Source: Ulota crispa (taxonomy: Eukaryota > Streptophyta > Bryopsida > Orthotrichales > Orthotrichaceae). From it: a stretch of DNA of 64,000 bases. The translations under genes and the position numbers were made by a program. Positions 25,465 through 35,159 of the stretch are shown here, in pieces. The notes beneath the pieces were generated by a model. It saw only the letters and a list, made by a program, of their open reading frames with translations. It did not search any database and was not told the DNA's origin. Where the stretch lies: the NCBI GenBank assembly GCA_963920765.1, contig OY987242.1, positions 436,501 through 500,500 on the forward strand, given 5' to 3'. The stretch's first letter is position 1. Each line of letters opens with the position of its first letter.

Positions 25465-26462
25465 TTGAAACATAGCTGTAGATAAACACCCTCAATATAA
25501 GCCAACACTCAATGAACAACTAACAACCACTTTTAATGAATAATCAGACTGCCCAATGTCTCATATTTGAAGCATAGCTGTACATAAACACCCTTAAGTA
25601 ATGTTAAGACTAAATGAACACCCGACAACCACCTTTAATGAACACCCAACAACCACTTTCAATGAACACCATGAACTCTAAGTGTATTGTTGTCTAACCC
25701 TAATGCCCTTGAACACCCTCAACTGCCTCAATGAACATCCGAATTGACAAATGTCCAAGCGTGAAGTATGCAAGCACCCTCAGTACCATCAATGCACATC
25801 CATACTGACAAATGTCCAAATGAAGTGCCTATAAACACTCGCAACTGCCTTAGTAGACACCCAAAGATTTGATGTCCTAACCTGATGTTCCTAAACACCT
25901 TAAACACCCTTCATGAACATGTGGAGAGAAAAATTACCAACCCACTTAAACCCAAATACATGAGACTGCCTCAACCAACCTTGCTGTGACCAAATAGTAG
26001 ATTCAAAATCTACCCTAACACCCCCACTACATCATTTTAAGCTAGAAAATAAGAAATTCCAATTCCTATTATATGAACATACACCAAAAATTGAGTGTTT
26101 CCAAATCTCAGTTTTTAATCCACATCTTATTGACCAAAAGCTGAGACATACTCCCTAAACCTAGACTGAAAATCAAAAATCCATCTTTGATTGTAGCAAA
26201 GAAGCAAAAACACCGTAGAATTCCTCAATGAACACTGCGTGTAACTAAGCGCAAGACAGGTTGTACAAAAATATCACAAATCTATTTCCAAAAACAAAAC
26301 AACATCAGCACGAGCTCTCATTGCACATCATGCAGCAAAGAAGTTGAAAACATATGAGGACAGTTTTGCAACATTTTGAATGACAACAACAGCTTTCAAA
26401 CACTATGAAGCCAAATAAAGAAAATGCAAAACCAGAACTAAAAGACAATTGTTACCACGTAC
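25465..26462. repeat. Degenerate AATGAACACC-rich tandem tract
   Basis: About 25480-25930 is built from loosely repeated units. The clearest run (about 25608-25672) repeats a 24-bp unit of the form TTTAATGAACACCCRACAAC plus four bases. The same style continues at about 23480-23630, so element B was inserted into this tract. No clear coding sequence. Confidence 0.5.
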
Positions 26463-27219
26463 CTGAGTTTCCATCAAGTATTGTGTAGGCTTCACATCGT
26501 ACAACAAGACATCAATTCTCAAACAAACAACTTCTTTAGCAATTGGACTGTTCCAAGTTTCCAATGCCCACCATTGTGCAACTATTGCCTTGGTGCCCTC
26601 AAAAATAACATCACAACTCTGTTTTTGGCAAGAAAGCGTCCATTTGAAAACAGAGCTTGAATCCATGGCAAATCTACAAACTTTGGCTTTGGAAATGTCT
26701 TTGGAATGAATTTTCAAAGCCCAAGCTTGATTGCAAATGGACGTGCTACAACTTGAGCTAACGATTGCAGTCAAAATAGCATGTTTTGTAGCCAACTGCA
26801 CGGAAATTTTGGCAAACTTGACCTCAAGAAGAGATTGTTGCAAACCACCCAAAAGATCCCTTTGGAGCCTTACCCTCACGACTGAAAGAATGTGATGAAA
26901 ACAACAACTTACCAGAAGAAACATTGGAAGCTAGAACTCTTTGCAAAACACGGCCTTGAGCATGTACACTCGGGAAATCTTGCAAAGTTTCATCTAAAAC
27001 TTGTAAGATGCAGTGAGCACCCCTCCTAATCTCACGTGAAGGCACATCCTCATAAACACTCCCGCTTCCTAACACATCTAGAAGCATCCTTGTATTCCTT
27101 TGTGCACAATATTGTTGTTGCCTTTTTCTATTCCTACGGTGACGCCCCTCTCTCAATCTCTCTAGTGCATTGGAGTTGTGGCGGCTTGAATGTATGATAT
27201 CATTCCATTGGGTCCCCAT
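26463..27219 (-). CDS. Unidentified gene-like segment, two exons, 3' end not found
   Basis: From ATG at 27219 an open frame runs 102 codons to a strong donor (G|GTAAG) at 26913. A 31-nt segment ending TTCTTTCAG follows, then the frame resumes at 26881 for 139 codons up to CAG|GTACGT at 26463. Joined, this gives 242 residues with no stop. The N-terminus is basic and Arg/Gln-rich (RHRRNRKRQQQ); the rest looks globular (MLLDVLGSGSVYEDV, AIVAQWWALETWNSP). I recognise no family. Thirty-one nucleotides is too short for a normal plant intron, so it may be a frameshifted pseudogene instead. A possible acceptor at 27267 suggests a 5' UTR intron. It lies between inverted TTAACCCCTAAAGG motifs (23378, 28468) and could be carried by a transposon. 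Confidence 0.35.
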
Positions 27220-28992
27220 TGCCAATCAATTTGAGAGGAAGCTGTTACCCTAAACCCTCCACAAACCTATTGCAAAACACGTAAATCCTTAATGTCACAC
27301 AAAGAGCACAATTCAAAGATCAATAGCACATAAACATGTTGCAGGGCAGAAACAAACATCAACTTGGCACAACAAATCCTATGCACACACAAAGCTTGCA
27401 CAAGAACAATGTTACCATCAACCTGATGAGAAATTTGTGCAAGTACAATGCAACTTTACAATCCTGAACTTGCTAGAGTTTGTGCAACCACAACCCAACA
27501 ATGAACCAAATACAAAAATCTCAGAGCTCATAGACACATAGCACCCTCATGCAAAATCTCTAACAAAATTTTCCAAATGAAATTGGGGGAACCGCTCAGA
27601 GCTTGCAAGTAAAACCGCAACCCTAGATTTTCAAAACAAAATTTGGTGGCAATCCTAATCTTGCCAACTCTAATCCTTTGAGATGCGTGGCTCTCTTCAC
27701 ATATACGGTGTCAGAAACTCCATTAATACAAAGCCTGACAAAGTCAGGCTTTTAGGGCGCACGTCAAGATCCTTTCCCTCTACATTGTTAATTGTCAAGT
27801 AATTCAACGATCAAATCCTTCCCAAAGGCTTAGATCCTGAAACTGAAATATTTATTAAAAAGTCCTTACTAGCACAAGTGGTCCTAGAAAAACCAGAATT
27901 ATAGAATTCATAAAAAAAAATTTGAAAAAAAATAAAGGGAGAAAGGAGAAAAGGACTTCATAAAATCCAAAGTTAAAATAGCCATTAAAAAGTCCTTTAC
28001 AAACACTCAATACACATCTACAAAATAAGATAATAATTTCTTCAAAATATACCTAAACACCCACTATAATCATAGTCCTTTGAATTCACTTGAGTAACTA
28101 AATTGTCTTTAAAAATTCCTTGAAAAACTTGTGGGCAACAAATTTGTCACACCCATGTATTTTTAAAAGTCCCCTACACTTTCATGAAATGCTTTTAATA
28201 ATTTTCAGCAACATAATTCTATTAACAATGAAGTTTGATTTTATACAATGTGCTTTTTCTTTTGTTTTAAATAGTTTCAATGACCATTTAAGGCATTTGA
28301 AAATTATTTAAGTGCACTTTTTGATAGTGTGACACGATTTTGAGCCACTCAACCATGCATTTACCATGTGTAACAATTTTGAGAACATCCAATAAAAATT
28401 AACTCCAGATGACCCTACCCAAGTTCTCAAGTGGCTGTTGAACAGCCACTTGGTCCTTTAGGGGTTAAACAACCAAAAGGCTCTTTGCAACCAGTACAAT
28501 ATGGGGTATTTTTTTTGTATTTGGAATGGATCCACACCTCTACTACATTTGAGACCAACAAAGAAGTTGGAGAATAGATCAATGCGGTTCTAGTGAGCTA
28601 TTTGAGATTCCAAATTAAAATTTCTTATTGATAGCAAATGACAATTATACGTTAGCATATTTACTATGCCCTATAACCTCATATTCATTTAAATGGGAGT
28701 TTTCCACTAAACTGAGAGATAATGTAAAGGAAATTTGACAAAAGGTTTTATGTCAATTCAACTTGATTTGAGCTGAATTGACATAAAACCTTTCAGATTT
28801 GACCTAAAATTAGAAAGTATTATTGCAATTTAGCTCAATTGAAGCTAAATTCAACAAGCCCTTTCAAAACTGACCTAAAATTGAAAGGTATTATATCTCA
28901 TTTGGTTATTTTGGGAGATGCCTAATCTCCCATTTTAATGAATATGGTCGTTTAAGGGTTAATGGTAAAATTTTAGATCAAGTCTACACTTA
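27220..28992. other. AT-rich intergenic stretch
   Basis: The first few hundred bases may hold the 5' UTR of the unidentified segment. Further right lie a terminal-type motif GGTCCTTTAGGGGTTAA (28452-28468) and a small hairpin near 28745-28795 (AGGTTTTATGTCAATTC and its complement). No coding frame recognised. Confidence 0.4.
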
Positions 28993-30661
28993 GGGCACCT
29001 ACAATGCACCTGGAAAAAATCTTTGCAAGGGTCCCGGTAAGTTAGTCTGGTCTTTTAGTAGACAATAATTTTTACCAGATTATTTTTATGATTTGAAAGG
29101 TATTGAAAATGTTATTGTGAAAATGAAATAAAATTTGGGTTTGGACATTCACTAATTTAGATAGATTCCTAGACAGTAAGTCATAATCATTTTAAAAACT
29201 CCTCCCTCACATTGAATTCTTCATCAAATTCAAAAGAGATTACATATTTGAAAAGCCCAACTTAGGGGGACAAAATGTACTAGAATTTGAAAAGTAGATT
29301 ATTAGTATTTCATATGTTTAATCCATGTCAAATGCAATTTTGGACAAATGAGTATGCCATATTTTCCCACTTTTATCAACACCATCAACATCTTTGTGGC
29401 ATTTAACAGCCTTTTAGAGCTTGAAATTGTCTCAATTCAAGCAAGCATGTTGTACATTGAAAATAAATTGAGAATATACTAATGGTAAATTGTTGACAAA
29501 CTTGTAGTGATTTTAAAAGCATTCAAACCATAATTGGGTTTATTTTTCAAATGTTTTCTTTTCTAACACTTTTTTTTATTAGATTTATGTCAAACTAACA
29601 AAACTTACTCCTTTTCCTAAGCTCTTCAAAATATATAATTAGTTTTAGATTTGGTAAAGTACTGATTGAGTGAGAAAATTATAAAAATTGGGCTACGGCT
29701 CACTATCCAAGACTTTACATCTCATCAAATGTTAGCTAGCTTCCAAAAATTTAGAGGTCTCTCCAAATCAAGCCTAAAAAAGGAAAATTCAACCAAGGTG
29801 ATGGTATAGAGGTGTCATTATACTGTCACCTTAGATGAATTTTCCCTTTTTAGGCTTATTTTGGAGAGACCTCTAAATTTTTTGGAAGCTAGGTAACATT
29901 TGATGGAATGTACCTAAATTAGTGAATGTTCAAACCCAAATTTTATTACATTTTCACAATACTCCCTCTGTTTCTAAAAGAAACATATGTTTGAGAATTT
30001 GTGAGGAATTAAGGAATATTAACAACAAATTGTAATTGGAAGTTATTGGATATTAGGCTTAAACCATTCCAAACCTAATTTTAGTATTTTCTAGAATTAA
30101 GGTTTTTTAAAAAGGAGAGAAAATTAGTACCAAAGTTTTGAAATTTCAAGTGTTTTGTTATTGTCACAAATGGTTAGAAAAATGATTGATATGAAGTGTG
30201 TCAATGCAATTGTAAGTAAAGAACAAGTTAGCCTAGTTGCCCAAGTAGTCCCATTTATAAAAAAACCAAATCTTTTTATTGATATTATTGATGATTCTAG
30301 CTTATTGATAGACAAAATTTGCAAACAAAAATCACTAAATCAAGTTTATAATGCTAACATTAGCAATCAATGAGCATAAAAAGCCCAAGAAATATCACAA
30401 AACATGCTAAGTAGTTAATTTCATTTTAGAGATAGTGATAAAAAAATTTTGTAAAAAATCAACTCAAGTGACAAACACGGGTTTTTTTTGAAACAGAAAA
30501 AAAAAACATGAATCCAAGATTCTTTCAGAAACAGAGGGAGTAACATTTTCAATACCTTTCAAGTCATAAAAAAAACTGGTAAAGTTTACTGTCTACTAAA
30601 AGATTGGACTGACTTACCGCGACCCTTGCCGAGACTTTTCTCGGGTGCATTACGGATGCCC
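28993..30661. mobile_element. PIF/Harbinger-type foldback element carrying a nested Stowaway
   Basis: The left end GGGCACCTACAATGCACC pairs with the right end (inverse of GGGCATCCGTAATGCACC), with TTA on both sides (28990-28992, 30662-30664), the duplication typical of PIF/Harbinger. The left arm (28993 to about 29165) pairs with 30543-30661 and then with 29905-29961; the break is exactly the Stowaway at 29962-30540. Another hairpin occupies about 29735-29905. No transposase frame. Confidence 0.75.
29962..30540. mobile_element. Stowaway-type (Tc1/mariner) MITE
   Basis: The 579-bp element begins CTCCCTCTGTTTCTAAAAG and ends CTTTCAGAAACAGAGGGAG, with TA on both sides (29960-29961 and 30541-30542). 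CTCCCTCNGTTTC ends with TA duplications are diagnostic of plant Stowaway elements. Its 72-codon frame (30155-30373) has no recognised match. Confidence 0.9.
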
Positions 30662-30818
30662 TTAGGACATTTAGGAAGCGAGATCCAATTATCTTTTCAT
30701 TGTTTAGCCCAAGCCTACAATTAGGGCCAATGAATAGCAAAAACTCTAGAGAAATTGACACTGATTGACCTTGGTTGTAGACCTACCTTGAAAAAAAAAC
30801 TTTGATTTAGCCATCTTA

Positions 30819-31139
30819 GAGCATCTCCACCAGTCGAGACTCGAGACTTGCTCAAAGTTTTCCATCCGGTATGGCGAGGCCTGAAGGCTCTCAATCTCCA
30901 CCCATGCTCTTTGAAAAGGTGGTCTTACACTCCAACACATCCAATAAATAAGCAATTGACCACTTATCTAGGGAAGTAGAGAATAAAGCTCATTAAACTT
31001 AAGGTGAATAGTGCATGAATAGTGGCTTGGAGAGTGACTTGCTAGACTCGCCTAATAAGAGAGTTTGAGAGGGTTTTGAGAGGGACCTGACTACTTTTCA
31101 TCCACTTTGAGCGAGCCAGAGCCACCAATGGAGATGCTC
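30819..31139. mobile_element. Tourist-like (PIF/Harbinger) MITE, copy 1
   Basis: A 321-bp element with ends GAGCATCTCCACCAGT and the inverse of GAGCATCTCCATTGGTGG, flanked by TTA (30816-30818, 31140-31142). It shares its interior (CACTCCAACAC, TTGACCACTTATC, TTTTCATCCACTTTGAGC) with 51677-52001. Confidence 0.85.
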
Positions 31140-31160
31140 TTAATGTGACAATTCTTTCAT

Positions 31161-32298
31161 GGGAAGATATAAAAAATAGGCCCGACAATTGGCCGTATTT
31201 CAAAAACAATCCTAACATTTCAGAAGTATTGAAAATAGGCCTCATCCAGGACTTGAGTTTTTGCTATTGATTTCCTTCAATTCCCAAACCGGTTTATCAA
31301 GGAACCTTTTTTGTTATGTTCTCTATTACATATTATAAATATTGAAAATTTGGACTTTCAACCAACTTTTTAGCCAATGTTTACAAATTGCAAATGGTCT
31401 TTTCTCATTTCAACCGGCTAGCTTTGAACTAGATGTCAGTTCTTCCCGGACCGCCTCATCATATACCAAAAGTAGGCTTTGCAATTAAGGTGACCAAAAT
31501 TTTGTGCATGTTTGTTTATGGGAATTGATATGAGCACACCTGGGGTTTGATATATGCACACAAGGAGAGGGACAAATTTTAGATATTTACCATCAACAAG
31601 CTGAACTTGGAAATTTCAAATTCAAATTTGGATTTAGAGACCTAACTAGATTTAGTTTAGAACCACAATGGAGGTTACAATTGAACTATGCCCAATAGAA
31701 AAGCTTAGCTAGGGGGCAAATGAATACTTTTACCTGTATTTGTAAAAAAAGTTAAGTTTTTCCATTGGGCATAGTTTAATTGTAACCTCCATTGTGGTTC
31801 TAAACTAAATCTAGTTAGGTCTCTAAATCCAAATTTGAATTTGAAATTTCCAAGTTCAGCTTGTTGATGGTAAATATCTAAAATTTGCCCCTCTCCTTGT
31901 GTGCATATATCAAACCCTAGGTGTGCTCATATCAATTCCCATAAACAAACATGCACAAAATTTTGGTCACCTTAATTGCAAAGCCTACTTTTGGTATATG
32001 ATGAGGCGGTCCAGGAAGAACCGACATCTAGTTCAAAGCGAGCTGGTTGAAATGAGAAAAGACCATTTGCGATTTTTAAACATTGGCTAAAAAGTTGGTT
32101 GAAAGTCCAAATTTTCAATATTTATAATATGTAATAGAGAACATAACAAAAAAGGTTCCTTGATAAACCGGTTTGGAAATTGAAGGAAATCAATAGCAAA
32201 AACTCAAGTCTTGGATGAGACCTATTTTCATACTTCTGAAAAATCAAGACGGTTTTTGAAATACGGCCAATTGTCAGGCCTATTTTCGATATTTTCCT
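31161..32298. mobile_element. MULE-type hairpin element with about 550-bp arms
   Basis: The 1138-bp element is almost entirely two inverted arms (about 31161-31715 and 31742-32298) around a loop of about 26 bp. It is flanked by TTCTTTCAT on both sides (31152-31160, 32299-32307), a perfect 9-bp duplication. Ends are GGGAAGATATAAAAAATAGG and the inverse of AGGAAAATATCGAAAATAGG. Within the arms, GGGAATTGATATG at 31520 and its complement near 31940 match the termini of the next element, suggesting an element inside the hairpin. Transcription would give long double-stranded RNA. Confidence 0.85.
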
Positions 32299-32356
32299 TT
32301 CTTTCATCATATGGGTTTTTTTTCATCATATGGGTTTTCTTTCATCATATGGGTTT
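32299..32356. repeat. Short tandem repeat (TTTCATCATATGGGTTT, three units)
   Basis: Three consecutive units of about 20 bp. The first overlaps the right target duplication of the hairpin element, so that duplication could be partly coincidental. Confidence 0.75.
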
Positions 32357-32850
32357 GGATGGTACACTATTTTTTATTTTTTGGGATACCCAATGAGCAG
32401 CAGTCCCTCTAAAATTGGAAGCCAGTCATTGGCCCCATGCACCAGCTTGTATACCGAAAAATCCTGGGAACGTACTCGATGTAGGGCCACCAAATGATTG
32501 CTCATTCTGGGAAACTGGGACCAGAGCAGGGATCAAGGAGAAATTTCAGCTTCATCGACTAAAATCAGGCATTTCCTAATTTCAATCGGATTTTCAATAG
32601 CATGCACCGGTTATTTTCTATGAAATTTCTAAAAATATATTATAATATTCTATAATTAGAATTTTGGAAGAAAATGGTTGATTTTTTTTGATAGTTTTGA
32701 TTTCAATCGGTGTTTTTGCAATTTGAACTGGCTAACAATACACTAACAACAGGTTCTCCTAAATCATTGGATCAGAGTTTACACATGGAGGCAAATTTAG
32801 CAAAATTTTGACCAATTTTTGAAGATTGTTTATGGCTACAATAAAAAAGG

Positions 32851-33261
32851 GGGAATTGATATGCATACCACACCTTCTTGACTATCCCACCACACCCCAA
32901 GGTAAATTTTAGATTTCTACCATCAAAAACCTGAATTTGAGAATTTGGAATTCAGATTTGGACTCAGAGACGGTGATTTTGTCTAGAATCACAAAAAAAG
33001 TTCTAATTGAACAACACCTAATGAAAAAGCTTATATTTTTTATAAACAAAAGTAAAAGTTATACTTTTCCCCCGAGCTAAACTTTTTCATTGGCTGTTGT
33101 TCAATTACAACATTTTTTTATGGTTCTTGACAAAATCCAGGTTTTTGAGTCCAAAACTAAATTCCAAATTCTCAAATTCAGCTTTTTGATGGTAGAAATT
33201 TAAAATTTACCCCAAGGTGTGGTGGAATAGTCAAGAAGGTGTGGTACGCATATCAATTCCC
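32851..33261. mobile_element. MULE-type hairpin MITE with perfect 9-bp TSD
   Basis: The 411-bp element begins GGGAATTGATATGCATACC and ends with its near-perfect inverse; the arms are about 200 bp each. TAAAAAAGG is duplicated exactly at 32842-32850 and 33262-33270. Related by its terminal sequence to the inner part of the hairpin at 31161-32298. Confidence 0.88.
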
Positions 33262-33270
33262 TAAAAAAGG

Positions 33271-35159
33271 ATAGACTTTTAACTTTTCAGCACATTTTAA
33301 GTGATCTTGAAAATTTCAGCCATCTACAAAGATCATATTTGGGAGATATTTGTGCTGGTAATACAAAATTAACTTGAGCCAACTTATTTGACCATAAATT
33401 AAAAAAATTGGGGGAGGTTGCATTTGTAAAGAAGAAATCAGGTCCCCTTCGCCATACCTGGTGCATTTAGGGGCAGTTTGCACTGTATCCCAAGCCTCAC
33501 TGAATTCACAAAACCCGGTTGAAAAATAGGGATTATCTCCACACCACGTTCCAAGTCCCACATCCTATTTCAGTTTAAGATGCCTATATTGTACAATGGC
33601 AGTGATGGGAGGTTTTGGAATCAGTAAAGTGTAACTTTGTTCCAAGAGTTGAGTCTAGCAAAAATTGACACCCAACAAGAGTAAACTTTCATCAATTTAT
33701 TTTTACAAAATATGCAAGGATGAACATTTATATCGTTACGTTTGGACCTTTACAAATCAACAAAGTAGGGAGATAAACTTAAATTCCAAATTTATAAAGT
33801 TGGGACATGAGACACATTGTGAATTGTCTTTTAGATCACTTATTTGGGAGCAATTTCTAATAATGATAGAAAAGCCAATACTGTACCATGCGTAGTTTAG
33901 TAAAATTGCATTGACAAAAATCTCAAGACTAATATGTGGGAAGTGTCGGCCTTTAAATATGCATTAACACAGACTGAGGCATAAGAATAAAACTTACTTA
34001 GGTTAATATACGCATTATCATTAGTTTAACAACTTTGTCCTCACGTACAAGAGGTATGCATTAACTCTGTGTCTAGATTGTACTCATAAATTATGTATTG
34101 GTAGATAGAATCGGGTGTTGAGTTGTAATAGATATGTTTCACCTTGTGTATAGACTAACTCTACCAAATTCACTAAAACCGAGGAGAAAGTACAAATAAG
34201 TTTGTACATTTGAGCATGATGATATGTTAACTGTATCAAGAGCTAGACTAGTTAAAAAAATAGAGATGTCTATTTTACAAGGTTTGGTCATATCCTACCC
34301 CATCTCACATTGAAATTTTCGTAGATTATGTCTTCGTTACTTAATGAGGTTTGTTTTAACGTGGAAGACGTACAGTACATCAGTTCAGATGTCTACCTCT
34401 CCTCTGGTTTTTCGGGAGGTAAAGAGAGGGAAAGTGGTCTTGATAATTGACAGTACTTAGCGACTTAGATTATAGTGCGTGATAAGTTGCATCGATGATG
34501 AGTCTCGTCACCCACAGCAGGTTTAGCAGCATGTCTCAGCATTTTTCAAGCGTGTTTCTTGGTATTACAGATAACCAGGTAACAAGAGGGAGGCTTAAAA
34601 AGGAGGTTGCCTGGACATCCAGCCTCCTGAAACAGTCTTGGTCTGTTTCTTTGAAGCTTACGACATACTGGTTGATCGGGCAGGTCATCTTGTACCTAGT
34701 AACGCCGTATTCGTTAATTTGGGAAGAAACCCTGATTTTGGGAATGAACTAGGTTTAAGGTAAGCACCTTAAATCAAGTTCTAGGTTTAAGGTGAAGTAC
34801 AACTTGGGAATCTGGTTTTCCATATTTAATGAATCAAGCACTAAGTGCTTGAAATGATCTAAACTCCTAGTTTCTTGAGTTACTTATTTGAAGAATTTTG
34901 ATTGGCATACAATATTATAAACATAAAAGATTAGTGGTACATGAAAAAAAACTGACGTAAATCAAGAAGCTACACCGAGTTAGTCGTATAAGCCGTAAGG
35001 TTGGATGTGCATTCCTTGGAGCATTGGATGAGCTTCAGTATAAGCTAGATTTTGAAGCTTAGATATGCCCATGGTCGCAGTTCTTTACTTTCAAATGGAT
35101 CCTTTCTGGTTACAGCAATCATGGAGTCTCAATTTCAAGCCTTCGAAACCACGCTTTGT
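33271..35159. other. Intergenic stretch downstream of the thioesterase gene
   Basis: About 1.9 kb with no recognised gene; the open frames at 33316-33561, 33665-33895 and 34495-34752 carry no known motif. The last few hundred bases should contain the 3' UTR of the minus-strand thioesterase gene. GAACTAGGTTTAAGGT-type sequence is duplicated near 34745-34795. Confidence 0.4.
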
